Below, piece after piece: positions 7,062 to 16,801 of a DNA stretch of 56,586 nt. Numbering within the stretch: the stretch's first letter is position 1; every line of letters starts with the position of its first letter. Source of the stretch: Streptomyces sp. NRRL S-337 (GTDB lineage: Bacteria > Actinomycetota > Actinomycetes > Streptomycetales > Streptomycetaceae); assembly GCF_000720175.1 (NCBI RefSeq), contig NZ_JOIX01000067.1, positions 1-56,586 of the forward strand. The letters run 5' to 3'. A program made the translations under genes and the position numbers. The notes under the pieces are model-generated. The model made no database searches, was not told where the DNA came from, and was given only the letters and a program-made list of their open reading frames with translations.

Positions 7062-8372
7062 GTGCCTACCGTATTCGTCAGGGTTTTCCAAGAGCCCGGT
7101 CTTCGCAAAAAGATACTCTGCACGCTGGGAATTCTGCTGCTCTATCGGTTGGGGCAGAACGTCCCGGTCCCCGGGGTGAATTACCGGTACGTCACGCAGT
7201 GCATCAAGGAGGGTGGCGGCAACGGCGGCCTCTTCGGCCTGATCAACACGTTCAGCGGTGGTGCCCTGCTGGAACTCACCGTCTTCGCCCTGGGGATCAC
7301 GCCGTACATCACGGCGAGCATCATCCTTCAACTGCTGACGGTGGTCGTTCCGCGCCTGGAGGCACTGAAGAAGGAGGGGCAGGCGGGCACCGCGAAGATC
7401 ACCCAGTACACCCGTTACCTGACGCTGGGCCTGGCGGTGCTCCAGGGCGCCGCCCTGGTGGCCAAGGCCCAAAGCGGTGGGCTCTTCCCCACCTGCCGGC
7501 TCGGCGCCCGGATCGTCCCGGACACCTCGGTCTTCACGACCTCCGTCATGGTCATCACCATGACCGCCGGCACCGCCGTGGTGATGTGGCTCGGAGAGCT
7601 CATCACCGACCGCGGCATCGGCAACGGCATGTCCCTCCTGATGTTCACCTCCCTCGCCGCCGGCTTCCCGGCCAACCTGGGAGGGATAAAGAAGTCGGGA
7701 AAAATCCTGGACGGCTGGGGAGAGTTCGCCCTCGTGATCGCGGTCGGCCTCTGCATGGTCTGCCTCGTGGTCTTCGTCGAGCAGGCGCAGCGCCGGATCC
7801 CGGTCCAGTACGCGAAACGAATGATCGGCCGCCGTTCCTACGGCGGCACGTCGACCTACATCCCGCTGAAGGTGAATCAGGCGGGTGTCGTTCCCGTCAT
7901 CTTCGCATCGTCCCTGCTCTCCATCCCCGCTTTGATCGATCTCGGCGGTGATTCGGCGTCCGGATGGGCCCGGTGGATCGCCACGAATCTCACCAGGGGC
8001 GACCAGCCGATCTATCTGGCCCTTTACTTCCTGCTGATCGTTTTCTTCGCGTTCTTCTACGTCGCCATCTCCTTCACCCCCAAAGAAGTCGCCGACAACA
8101 TGAAGAAGCATGGCGGGTTCGTGCCCGGTATCCGGGCCGGCCGGCCCACGGCCGACTACCTGGGCCACGTGCTCAACCGGATCACCTGGCCGGGAGCGCT
8201 CTACCTGGGGCTGATCGCCCTTGTGCCCACAGCGGCACTGGTGCTGTTCAACGGCAGCAATTTCCCGTTCGGCGGCACGAGCATCCTCATCATCGTGAGC
8301 GTCGGACTGGAGACCGTGAAGCAGATCGAGAGTCAGCTCCAGCAGCAAAATTACGAAGGGTTCCTGCGCTGA
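7062..8372 (+). CDS. secY2: Second SecY preprotein translocase subunit
   Basis: A 436-residue multispanning protein matching SecY along its length: 'FQEPGLRKKILCTLGILLLY' then 'RLGQNVPVPGV' at the N-terminus, 'FALGITPYITASIILQLL' in helix 2, 'GIGNGMSLLMFTSL' in helix 5, 'NQAGVVPVIFASSLL' in helix 7, and the C-terminal 'GTSILIIVSVGLETVKQIESQ' written here across helix 10. About ten helices are visible. Canonical secY sits between rplO and adk in the ribosomal operon; this gene stands alone, so it is a paralogue. No secE, secG, secA2 or glycosyltransferase genes lie beside it. The GTG start is placed by SecY N-terminal conservation; its ribosome binding site (AAGGA, eleven bases away) is weak. 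It may form a specialised or stress-induced translocon. Confidence 0.93.
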   Translation: MPTVFVRVFQEPGLRKKILCTLGILLLYRLGQNVPVPGVNYRYVTQCIKEGGGNGGLFGLINTFSGGALLELTVFALGITPYITASIILQLLTVVVPRLEALKKEGQAGTAKITQYTRYLTLGLAVLQGAALVAKAQSGGLFPTCRLGARIVPDTSVFTTSVMVITMTAGTAVVMWLGELITDRGIGNGMSLLMFTSLAAGFPANLGGIKKSGKILDGWGEFALVIAVGLCMVCLVVFVEQAQRRIPVQYAKRMIGRRSYGGTSTYIPLKVNQAGVVPVIFASSLLSIPALIDLGGDSASGWARWIATNLTRGDQPIYLALYFLLIVFFAFFYVAISFTPKEVADNMKKHGGFVPGIRAGRPTADYLGHVLNRITWPGALYLGLIALVPTAALVLFNGSNFPFGGTSILIIVSVGLETVKQIESQLQQQNYEGFLR

Positions 8373-8555
8373 CGCGCATCGTCCGGGCTGCGAGGGCCAC
8401 CGTGGCCAGGGCGAACGGGGGGCCGGCCCTGTGGCCGGACGAAGAAGACCGCACCCGCTCCGTCATGGACGCCGTGTTCGGCGGCATGCGGACCGGGTGC
8501 GGACAGGTAGGCGAGGCCACCCGCGAAAGTGCAGGTCGGACCGCCTGGACCGGAC

Positions 8556-8951
8556 TCAGGCCTTCTTGGTCTCCCAGAAGATCTTGTCGATCTGGGCGAT
8601 GTAGTCGAGGGCCTTCTGGCCGGTCGCCGGGTCGTTGGAACCCTTGGCCGCGCTGAGGGCCTTGAGGGTGTCGTTCACGAGCTGGTGCAGCTCGGGGTAC
8701 TTCTCGAAGTGCGGGGGCTTGAAGTAGTCGCTCCACAGCACCGAGACGTGGTGCTTGGCCAGCTCCGCGCGCTGCTCCTTGATCAGGACGGCGCGGGTGC
8801 GGAAGTCCGGGTCCTCGTTGGCCTGGTACTTCTCCTGGACGGCCTTGACCGACTCGGCCTCGATGCGGGCCTGGGCCGGGTCGTAGACGCCGCAGGGCAG
8901 GTCGCAGTGGGCGCTGACCTTGACCTTGGGCGCGAACAGGCGGGAAAGCAT
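8556..8951 (-). CDS. sodN: Nickel superoxide dismutase
   Basis: A 131-residue precursor of the cytoplasmic Ni-SOD. The nickel hook HCDLPCGVY starts at residue 15; removal of the first 14 residues by SodX exposes His1, and Cys2 and Cys6 of the mature protein bind nickel. The remaining 117 residues match the four-helix subunit that assembles into a hexamer and converts superoxide to oxygen and hydrogen peroxide. The gene is divergent from sodX, the standard arrangement. Family members are induced by nickel and repressed in its absence through Nur control of the Fe enzyme; no clear Nur box was found. The ATG follows AAGGA at normal spacing. Confidence 0.98.
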   Translation of the reverse strand: MLSRLFAPKVKVSAHCDLPCGVYDPAQARIEAESVKAVQEKYQANEDPDFRTRAVLIKEQRAELAKHHVSVLWSDYFKPPHFEKYPELHQLVNDTLKALSAAKGSNDPATGQKALDYIAQIDKIFWETKKA

Positions 8952-9101
8952 GTGCAGTCCTTCCTCGTGATCGTCTTCTCAGGTGCGAGATTACTCGGTG
9001 CGGGAAGGCTTTTCTCGGGCGGCCCGGGGGTCTTAGGGCAAAAGTCCGGTGCCGGACCGGGACTGTTGGAGGATGGACCTGAGCGAAGCGAAATGGGGGT
9101 G

Positions 9102-9122
9102 CCCCCGGACGGAGTCCGGGGG
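9102..9122. repeat. Intergenic palindrome between sodN and sodX
   Basis: CCCCCGGAC, loop GGA, GTCCGGGGG: a perfect 9-bp stem. The longer context from about 9081 (GAGCGAAGCGAAATGGGGGT then this palindrome) resembles a short element found repeatedly between Streptomyces genes. It may act as a transcription barrier between the divergent promoters. Confidence 0.6.
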
Positions 9123-9156
9123 AGGGTCGGACCGGGGCTGGACCGGGAGGTAAGGG

Positions 9157-9627
9157 ATGCCGGAGCGGGTGGACGAGCGCGGGCCGGAGCAGGGTGAGGG
9201 CGCGGAGCCGGGGCAGGGGCGGGCCGGGCTGCTCCGTGCGTTCGGGCTGGCCGAGGTCTACAACCCGTCAATGGTGCCCACGCTGCACCCCGGTGACCAG
9301 CTGGTGGTGCAGTACGGCGCGGTGGTGCGGCCCGGTGACGTGGTCGTGCTGCGGCATCCGTTCCGGCAGGACCTGCTGATCGTCAAGCGGGCCGTGCGGC
9401 GGCAGGACGACGGCTGGTGGGTCCAGGGGGACAATCCGTTCGTCGAGAACGACAGCCGGGAATTCGGGGTCGTTCCGGACGAACTGGTCATCGCCCGCGC
9501 CTGGCTGCGGCTGCGGCCGCCGCGCGGGGTTCAGCGGTCGGTGCCCGCGCTGCTCTCCTGGGCGGCGTCCGCGGTCCGTCCGGTACGTGCCGAGCGCTCG
9601 CTCTCCAGGCGCTTGCGGGCGCGGTAG
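9157..9627 (+). CDS. sodX: Nickel-type SOD maturation protease SodX
   Basis: A 156-residue protein of the signal peptidase I (S26) family that cleaves the leader of pro-SodN. The catalytic Ser lies in 'VYNPSMVPTLHPGD' near residue 38, and the general-base Lys in 'LLIVKRAVRR' near residue 77; 'VQGDNP' is the conserved later box. No membrane anchor is present at the N-terminus, as expected for cytoplasmic SodX. The ATG has GGAGGT upstream. The C-terminal 45 residues beyond the protease fold are basic, and their coding sequence overlaps the end of the opposing CGNR gene by 97 bases. Confidence 0.93.
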   Translation: MPERVDERGPEQGEGAEPGQGRAGLLRAFGLAEVYNPSMVPTLHPGDQLVVQYGAVVRPGDVVVLRHPFRQDLLIVKRAVRRQDDGWWVQGDNPFVENDSREFGVVPDELVIARAWLRLRPPRGVQRSVPALLSWAASAVRPVRAERSLSRRLRAR

Positions 9628-10160
9628 GCGGCGACGTTGGCGCGGGTGGCGCAGCGGTCGGAGCAGTAACGCCGGGAGCGGTTGGTCGAGGTGTCCAGGT
9701 AGACGTGGCGGCAGGGGCTCGCCTCGCAGATGCCCAGCCGGTCCACGCCCAGTTCGGTGAGGTGGAAGGCCAGCCCCATGCAGGCGGTCGCGGTGAAGCC
9801 GGCCGTCGCGTTGGCGGCCTGGTCGGCGATGTGCATGTGCCACTTGGGCCGCCCGTCGTCGTCCCGGTGCTCGTGGCCGGAAATCTGCGGGCTGACCGGG
9901 AACTCCATCATCAGCGCGTTGAGCAGGTCCACCGCCAGGACCTCGTCGCCGGCGGCGGCGGCCTCGAAGACCGCGCGCAGCCGGGCGCGCACCGCCCGCA
10001 GCCGGGTGACGTCGCTGTCGGTCGCCCGCCGGGCCGCCTGCTGGGCGGGCCCGAAGAGCTCGCGCACGGCCTCGACCGAGGTCAGGCTGTCGCTGCCGCG
10101 CTCGGGCTGCTCGGTGTTGACCAGTCGCACGGCATAGTCCGAGTAATAGGCCAGTTCCAC
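9531..10160 (-). CDS. CGNR zinc-finger/ABATE-type putative regulator
   Basis: A 209-residue protein with an N-terminal ABATE-like helical domain ('YYSDYAVRLVNTEQPERG' and 'LRAVFEAAAAGDEVLAVDLL' are characteristic) and a C-terminal CGNR-type zinc finger around residues 143-175: C-EASPC, then 'RYCSDRCATRANVAAYRAR'. The signature CGNR is here CATR. The family is thought to bind DNA, with the ABATE domain sensing a ligand; targets are unknown. The GTG start has AAGGA six bases upstream. The gene runs against sodX with a 97-bp tail overlap and is divergent from the methyltransferase, whose promoter it may control. Confidence 0.85.
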   Translation of the reverse strand: MELAYYSDYAVRLVNTEQPERGSDSLTSVEAVRELFGPAQQAARRATDSDVTRLRAVRARLRAVFEAAAAGDEVLAVDLLNALMMEFPVSPQISGHEHRDDDGRPKWHMHIADQAANATAGFTATACMGLAFHLTELGVDRLGICEASPCRHVYLDTSTNRSRRYCSDRCATRANVAAYRARKRLESERSARTGRTADAAQESSAGTDR

Positions 10161-10206
10161 TTGTAGTCCTTACGGGCGGCGGATAGGGTGCGGTCGTGTG
10201 GGCGCA

Positions 10207-10226
10207 GTAATGGGCAGACCCACTAC
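10207..10226. promoter_or_regulatory. Imperfect dyad in the CGNR/methyltransferase promoter region
   Basis: GTAATGGG and CCCACTAC face each other across four bases (one mismatch), followed by GTATTAC about ten bases on. It lies between the divergent CGNR and methyltransferase starts, so it could be the operator of the CGNR protein. No known consensus is matched. Confidence 0.3.
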
Positions 10227-10254
10227 TAGGGTATTACGGCCTGGAGGGGAAGCG

Positions 10255-11016
10255 ATGACCGAGACCGTCGTCGGTGCCGATTGGCAGGCGTGGCAGGACA
10301 GTTGGGACCGCCAGCAGGAGTGGTACCTCCCCGACCGCGAGGAGCGGTTCCGGGTGATGCTCGACATGGTCGAGGCGCTGGTGGGCCCCGCGCCCCGGGT
10401 GCTCGACCTCGCGTGCGGTACGGGCAGTATCACCGACCGGCTGCTGAAGCGGTTCCCGGAGGCCGGGAGTGTGGGCGTCGACCTGGATCCCGCGCTGCTG
10501 GCCATCGCGGAAGGGTACTTCGAGAACGAGCGCCGGGTCAGGTTCGTACGGGCCGATCTGAAGGACCCGGACTGGACGGCGAAGCTGCCGCACGACTCCT
10601 ACGACGCGGTCCTCACCGCGACCGCGCTGCACTGGCTGCACACCGAGGACCTGCGGGCCCTCTACGGCCAGCTCGGCGCGCTGGTGCGGGACGGCGGGGT
10701 GTTCCTCAACGCCGACCGCATGCCGGAGGCGTCCACCCCGCGGATCAACGCCGCCGAGCGGGCCTTCCGGCATGCCCGGATGGAAGAGGCCAAGGCCGCC
10801 GGCGCGGTCGACTGGGCCGAGTGGTGGCAGCTGGCCGCCGCCGACCCGCGGCTGGCCGGGCCGACCGCCGAGCGCTTCGAGATCTACGGCGAGCACGCCG
10901 ACGGCGACACCCCGTCGGCGGCGTGGCACACGGCTGCCCTGCGGGACTCGGGCTTCGCGGAGGCCCGGACCGTGTGGTCCTCGCCCACCGACGCCCTGGT
11001 GCTCGGGCTGAAGTAG
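10255..11016 (+). CDS. Class I SAM-dependent methyltransferase
   Basis: A 253-residue soluble methyltransferase. SAM-binding motif I is 'VLDLACGTGSITDRLL' near residue 50, the acidic post-I motif is 'GVDLDPALLAIA', and motif IV is 'YDAVLTATALHWLH', as in the UbiE/trans-aconitate-like group. The substrate is not apparent. The ATG at 10255 is chosen over in-frame starts at 10198 and 10210 because GGAGGGGAAG lies directly upstream and the protein body begins there. A strong bidirectional terminator follows. It is divergent from the CGNR gene. Confidence 0.88.
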   Translation: MTETVVGADWQAWQDSWDRQQEWYLPDREERFRVMLDMVEALVGPAPRVLDLACGTGSITDRLLKRFPEAGSVGVDLDPALLAIAEGYFENERRVRFVRADLKDPDWTAKLPHDSYDAVLTATALHWLHTEDLRALYGQLGALVRDGGVFLNADRMPEASTPRINAAERAFRHARMEEAKAAGAVDWAEWWQLAAADPRLAGPTAERFEIYGEHADGDTPSAAWHTAALRDSGFAEARTVWSSPTDALVLGLK

Positions 11017-11035
11017 CGCCGCCGGTACACAGCAG

Positions 11036-11067
11036 CGGTGGGCCGCTCCCCGGGGAGCGGCCCACCG
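11036..11067. terminator. Bidirectional terminator between methyltransferase and ABC operon
   Basis: A perfect 16-bp inverted repeat (CGGTGGGCCGCTCCCC and its complement) with no separate loop, giving a 14-bp stem with a CCGG loop. It lies between the convergent methyltransferase and ABC transporter genes. Confidence 0.85.
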
Positions 11068-11096
11068 TGCCGTACCGCGCGTCCGGCGGGAACGCC

Positions 11097-11897
11097 TTAC
11101 AGCACCTTCGACAGGAACGACTTCGTCCGCTCGTGCTGCGGGTTGCCCAGGACCTCGCGCGGGTGGCCGGACTCGACGACCACCCCGTCGTCCATGAAGA
11201 CCAGCGAGTCGCCGACCTCGCGGGCGAAGCCCATCTCGTGGGTGACGACGATCATCGTCATGCCGTCCGCCGCCAGGTCCTTCATGACGTCCAGGACATC
11301 ACCGACCAGCTCCGGGTCGAGCGCCGAGGTCGGCTCGTCGAAGAGCATCAGCTTCGGCTCCATGGCCAGGGCCCGGGCGATCGCCACCCGCTGCTGCTGG
11401 CCGCCGGAGAGCTGCGAGGGGTAGTTCCCGGCCTTGTCGGCCAGCCCGACCCGGTCCAGGAGCTTGGTCGCGCGCTCCCGGGCCGCGGCCTTGGACTCCC
11501 CCTTGACCTGGACCGGCGCCTCCATGACGTTCTCGATCGCGGTCATGTGCGGGAAGAGGTTGAAGCGCTGGAAGACCATGCCGATGTCGCGGCGGCGGGC
11601 GGCGACCTCGCGGTCGCGCAGCTCGTAGAGCTTGCCGTTGCTCTCGCGGTAGCCGACCAGTTCGCCGTCGACGGACAGCCGGCCGGCGTTGATCTTCTCC
11701 AGGTGGTTGATGCAGCGCAGGAACGTCGACTTGCCGGAACCGGACGGGCCGATCAGGCAGAAGACCTCCCGGGGCGCCACCTCCAGGTCGATGCCCTTGA
11801 GGATGTGCGCCGCGCCGAAGGACTTGTGGACGCCCTCGGCCTTGACCATCGGGCCGCCGCTGGTACCGGCGGTCTTCGTCGTCAGCTTGCTGGTCAT
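11097..11897 (-). CDS. Polar amino acid ABC transporter ATP-binding protein
   Basis: A 266-residue ABC ATPase of the GlnQ/GluA type. Walker A is 'GPSGSGKST' near residue 50, the Q-loop is '[14 protein letters not shown]', the signature is 'LSGGQQQR', Walker B is '[12 protein letters not shown]', and the H-loop is 'VVTHEMGFA'. It energises the adjacent permease for uptake of glutamate, glutamine or a related polar amino acid. It is last in the three-gene operon and overlaps the permease stop by four bases (ATGA). Confidence 0.94.
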   Translation of the reverse strand: MTSKLTTKTAGTSGGPMVKAEGVHKSFGAAHILKGIDLEVAPREVFCLIGPSGSGKSTFLRCINHLEKINAGRLSVDGELVGYRESNGKLYELRDREVAARRRDIGMVFQRFNLFPHMTAIENVMEAPVQVKGESKAAARERATKLLDRVGLADKAGNYPSQLSGGQQQRVAIARALAMEPKLMLFDEPTSALDPELVGDVLDVMKDLAADGMTMIVVTHEMGFAREVGDSLVFMDDGVVVESGHPREVLGNPQHERTKSFLSKVL

Positions 11898-12835
11898 CCG
11901 ACACCTCCGGCGGAGCGGTTGAAGCCGCCGGACAGCCGCGCCTTGGCGCGCTGGAGCGGAGTGGGCGGGAGCTGGCGGCTGGAGCCCCGCGCGTAGTAGC
12001 GCTCCAGGTAGTACTGGCCGATGCTGAGCACCGTGGTGGCGATCAGGTACCAGGTCGCGGCGAGGATCAGCATCTCGACCACGACACCGGAGTCCCGGCC
12101 GACGTTCTGCGCGGCCTGCAGCAGGTCGTAGTACTGCACGGCGATGACCAGCGAGGAGGTCTTCAGCATGTTGATGACCTCGTTGCCGGTCGGCGGCACG
12201 ATCACCCGCATCGCCTGCGGCACGATGATCCGGCGCAGCGTCCTGCCGTGGCTCATGCCCAGCGCGTGCGCCGCCTCGGTCTGGCCCTCGTCGACGGCGT
12301 TCAGACCGGCCCGGCAGATCTCGGCCATGTAGGCGGCCTCGTTGAGGCCCAGGCCGAGCAGCGCGCACAGGAACGGGGTCATGAAGTCCGACCACTCGTC
12401 CTTGTAGATCGGCATGATGTCGATGTACTGGAAGACCAGGCCCAGGTTGAACCAGAGGAACAGCTGGACGTACACCGGGGTGCCGCGGAAGAACCAGACG
12501 TAGAACCACGCGACGGTCGACGTCACCGGGTTCTTGGACTGGCGCATCACGGCCAGGATCACGCCGAGCACGATGCCGATGATCATCGACAGGACGGTGA
12601 TCAGCAGGGTGTTGCGCAGGCCCTTGAGGATGTCCCCGTTGAACATGTACTGGGGAATGGCGCCCCAGTTGACGTTCCCGGAGGCGAAGGCCCGGAACAG
12701 CAGCGCGACCAGCCCGATGACCACGAGCGCCGCGACCCAGCGCCCGTAGTGGCGGACCGGGATGGCCTTGATGGACTCGGGCGGGGGCGGGGCGTCCGCC
12801 GGCGGCTGGGCCGGCTTGTCGACGTCAACTGACAC
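11894..12835 (-). CDS. Polar amino acid ABC transporter permease
   Basis: A 313-residue permease of the HisM/GlnP family. After a Pro-rich cytoplasmic N-terminus come about five to six helices. '[20 protein letters not shown]' starts the family's TM domain, and the EAA coupling loop is '[20 protein letters not shown]'. The N-terminal extension with an additional helix is common in actinobacterial members. Only one permease gene is present, so it should act as a homodimer. The GTG start is preceded by GGAGG-like sequence overlapping the end of the 60-base gap after the binding protein. Confidence 0.93.
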   Translation of the reverse strand: MSVDVDKPAQPPADAPPPPESIKAIPVRHYGRWVAALVVIGLVALLFRAFASGNVNWGAIPQYMFNGDILKGLRNTLLITVLSMIIGIVLGVILAVMRQSKNPVTSTVAWFYVWFFRGTPVYVQLFLWFNLGLVFQYIDIMPIYKDEWSDFMTPFLCALLGLGLNEAAYMAEICRAGLNAVDEGQTEAAHALGMSHGRTLRRIIVPQAMRVIVPPTGNEVINMLKTSSLVIAVQYYDLLQAAQNVGRDSGVVVEMLILAATWYLIATTVLSIGQYYLERYYARGSSRQLPPTPLQRAKARLSGGFNRSAGGVG

Positions 12836-12895
12836 GGAGGTTGCCTTTCAGCATTCGGCGGGAGGGCCGGAGGGGACGGGACGGCTGCCGGCGGC

Positions 12896-13870
12896 TCAGC
12901 TGCCGCTGTTGAGCTTCACTTCCTTGACCGCCGCGTCCTTGACGTCCCACTTGTCCAGGACCTTGGCGTACGAGCGATTCTTGATCGCGAGTTCCACGGC
13001 CGCCTTGAGGGCGTCGCGGAGCTTCTCCCGGCCCTTGGGGACGGCGATGCCGTACGGGGCCGCCTTGAGGGGCGCGCCGCCGACCATCTGGAAGTCCTTG
13101 CCGTGCCCGGAGACCTTCACCGCGTACGCCGCGACCGGGTAGTCGCTGGAGACGGCGTCCACGCCGGCGGTACGCAGCCGGGTCTGGGCCTCGGAGTCGT
13201 TGTCGAACGCCTCGATGGAGATCGGCTCCTCGCCGTTCTTCTGGCAGGCCTTCGACTTGTCCTTGGCCAGGTCGTGCGAGACCGTGCCGCGCTGGACCGC
13301 GATCTTCTTGCCGCACAGCGTTTCCCAGCCGTCGACGCCGTTGGTCTTGCCCTTCTGGGTGTACAGCGAGACGCCGACGTTGAGGTAGTCGATGAAGTCG
13401 ACGCCCTGGCCGATCTTCTTGCCGGTGTTGCTGTCGATGCCCTCCTGGCGCTCCTTGGTGTCCGTCATCGCCGACATGGCGATGTCGTAGCGCTTGGACT
13501 TCAGGCCGCCCATGAGGGTGTCGAAGGTGGCGTTGTTGAAGTTGAGCTTGATGCCCAGCTCCTTGCTCATCGCCGCCGCGAGGTCCGGGTCGATGCCCTC
13601 GATCACGCCGTTCGAGCGGAATTCCACCGGCTTGTAGGTGATGTCCGAACCAACCTGGAGCAGGCCCTTCTCCTGGACGTCCTTGGGCAGCAGCTTGAAC
13701 AGCGGCGCGTGGACGTTCCGGTTCTTCTGCGCCTCACGCCGGGCGATCGCGGCGTCGGTCTGGTCGCCGCAGGCGCTGAGCACCATCAGTGAGGCGACGA
13801 CCGCGGCCGCGGCGGCCACGGCTTTACGGTGCCTGCCGGCGGCCGGGCGGCGCGTGGTGCTTGCGGTCAT
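12896..13870 (-). CDS. Polar amino acid ABC transporter substrate-binding lipoprotein
   Basis: A 324-residue lipoprotein. The signal sequence ends in the lipobox 'LMVLSAC' near residue 34, so Cys is lipidated and the protein is held on the outer face of the membrane. The mature part is a family 3 solute-binding protein: 'GLLQVGSDITYKPVEF', 'GIDPDLAAAMSKELGI', 'DIAMSAMTDTKERQ' and 'DAVSSDYPVAAYAV' line the usual binding cleft. The ATG at 13870 is chosen because GGAGGA lies six bases upstream. It is the first gene of the operon with permease and ATPase. Ligand is likely glutamate or a related amino acid, by family only. Confidence 0.93.
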   Translation of the reverse strand: MTASTTRRPAAGRHRKAVAAAAAVVASLMVLSACGDQTDAAIARREAQKNRNVHAPLFKLLPKDVQEKGLLQVGSDITYKPVEFRSNGVIEGIDPDLAAAMSKELGIKLNFNNATFDTLMGGLKSKRYDIAMSAMTDTKERQEGIDSNTGKKIGQGVDFIDYLNVGVSLYTQKGKTNGVDGWETLCGKKIAVQRGTVSHDLAKDKSKACQKNGEEPISIEAFDNDSEAQTRLRTAGVDAVSSDYPVAAYAVKVSGHGKDFQMVGGAPLKAAPYGIAVPKGREKLRDALKAAVELAIKNRSYAKVLDKWDVKDAAVKEVKLNSGS

Positions 13871-14411
13871 GCTGATCCTCCTGCGGGTGGAGAAGCCGAC
13901 GTGACAAAGACATGACGAAAGGGCCGTGCGCACCCCTTCGAGCGTCGCGACCTCGGTTGGTGACGGAATCTTGCCATCCGGACTCCGGTATTCGGACTGT
14001 CGTACAGGTCAAAATCGGATAACGGACGGGGAAGCGGAGGTGACAGCCCTGTGGCAGATGTGAAACCAGCGTCCTGTGTGAAGCCGGGGACGTTAGGTTC
14101 GCTCCAGGCGTCTCGAAATCCGGACAGCGGACTCATGGCTCTTCTGCCTTTTTCGTCCATTTCGCCGTTATTGTCGGGCCTCTGAACCCGAGGGTAATGA
14201 ATCTGACTCGTCGGGGCCCGCGCCCGTCGGGTAGAAAGGTGCGTTACACCCCTCATCCGGGGCTCAGGGCGCGTGTGCGGCGCGCCCGGCGTCCGTACCT
14301 CCCCCCGCGCGGCGGCCAACCGTCACGCAGGGCGCGGACGCGGTGCCCGCCCACCCCTTAACCAGGGAGTGGTCACCCTCAGCAGATTTACGAATAAAAG
14401 GGGTAAGACAA
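13871..14411. other. Divergent promoter region, transporter operon and malic enzyme
   Basis: About 540 bases without a supportable gene. The stretch 13970-14220 is AT-richer than the genome average and probably contains promoters for both divergent transcripts. No operator or riboswitch was recognised. Confidence 0.5.
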
Positions 14412-15641
<1,230 letters not shown>

Positions 15642-15670
15642 GCCCCGGGCGGCCTTGCCGCCCCCTGCAA

Positions 15671-15712
15671 CGGGCCGGGCCCGCACCTCCCTCAGGGTGC
15701 GGGCCCGGCCCG
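15671..15712 (+). terminator. Terminator after malic enzyme
   Basis: A perfect 17-bp stem (CGGGCCGGGCCCGCACC and its complement) with an eight-base loop, 29 bases after the malic enzyme stop. No U-tract. Confidence 0.88.
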
Positions 15713-15831
15713 TCGCGGTGTGCGTCCTGGTGAGGTGCGCGGCCGTTGTGACGGTTTGCGGCCGGGTGGCGCGGTGCGTGTCACACCCGTGCGCGGTACC
15801 GCGGCGCCCGCCCGCGGCCTACGTTGGGATC

Positions 15832-16794
15832 ATGTTTGCTGCCTATGCCGCCCGCATCGACCGTGACCAGCCGCTGAACGGCCTCGAGTTGGGGGACCGC
15901 CCGGCCCCCGACGTACGCCCCGGCTGGACGACCGTCAACGTCAAGGCCGCCTCGCTCAACCACCACGACCTGTGGACGCTGCGCGGGGTGGGCATCACCG
16001 AGGACGCGCTGCCGATGATCCTCGGCTGCGACGCCGCCGGGATCGACGCGGACGGCAACGAGGTCGTCCTGCACTCCGTCATCGGCCAGACCGGTCACGG
16101 CGTCGGCCCCAAGGAGAAGCCCTCCATCCTCACCGAGCGCTACCAGGGCTCCTTCGCCGAGCAGGTCACCGTCCCCGCCTGGAACGTGCTGCCCAAGCCG
16201 AAGGAGCTCTCCTTCGAGGAGGCCGCCTGCCTGCCGACCGCCTGGCTGACCGCGTACCGGATGCTGTTCACCAACGGTGGCGTCCGGCCCGGCGACAGCG
16301 TGCTGGTGCAGGGCGCCGGCGGCGGCGTGGCGACCGCCGCGATCGTGCTGGGCGCCGCAGCCGGACTGCGGGTCTTCGCCACCAGCCGGGACGAGGCCAA
16401 GCGCAAGCGCGCCCTGGAGCTCGGCGCGGAGGCGGTGTTCGCCAGCGGGGAGCGGCTGCCGCACCGGGTGGACGCGGTGATCGAGACCGTCGGTGCCGCC
16501 ACCTGGTCGCACTCCGTCAAGTCGCTGCGGCCCGGCGGGACGCTCGTCATCTCCGGCGCCACCAGCGGTTTCACCCCCAAGAGCGGGGAGCTGAACCGGA
16601 TCTTCTTCCTGGAGCTGAAGATCGTCGGCTCGACGATGGGCAGCAAGGAGGAACTGGCCGGCCTGCTCAGCTTCTGCGCCGCGAAGGGGATCCGTCCGGT
16701 GATCGACTCCACCCTGCCCCTGGACCGGGCACGCGAGGGCTTCGCGAAGATGGCGGAGGGCGACCTCTTCGGCAAGATCGTCCTCACGGTCTGA
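15832..16794 (+). CDS. Zinc-independent medium-chain dehydrogenase/quinone oxidoreductase-like
   Basis: A 320-residue medium-chain dehydrogenase/reductase. The GroES-like N-terminal half includes 'VNVKAASLNHHDLWTLRGVG' written as strand and loop. The Rossmann half has 'VLVQGAGGGVATAAIVLG' as the nucleotide loop near residue 160 and 'GGTLVISGATSGF'. Structural zinc cysteines of classical alcohol dehydrogenases are absent, and few Cys remain, which fits the quinone oxidoreductase/zeta-crystallin branch. Substrate unknown. The ATG is placed where the GroES domain begins. A composite repeat begins seven bases after the stop. Confidence 0.9.
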   Translation: MFAAYAARIDRDQPLNGLELGDRPAPDVRPGWTTVNVKAASLNHHDLWTLRGVGITEDALPMILGCDAAGIDADGNEVVLHSVIGQTGHGVGPKEKPSILTERYQGSFAEQVTVPAWNVLPKPKELSFEEAACLPTAWLTAYRMLFTNGGVRPGDSVLVQGAGGGVATAAIVLGAAAGLRVFATSRDEAKRKRALELGAEAVFASGERLPHRVDAVIETVGAATWSHSVKSLRPGGTLVISGATSGFTPKSGELNRIFFLELKIVGSTMGSKEELAGLLSFCAAKGIRPVIDSTLPLDRAREGFAKMAEGDLFGKIVLTV

Positions 16795-16801
16795 ATTTTC
16801 G

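Noticed and set aside
8952..9156. Nur box upstream of sodN
   Set aside because: No TTGCA-type inverted repeat could be located.
10198..10254. Longer methyltransferase with starts at 10198 or 10210
   Set aside because: The ATG at 10255 has a strong GGAGGGG site and the added residues would overlap a likely operator.
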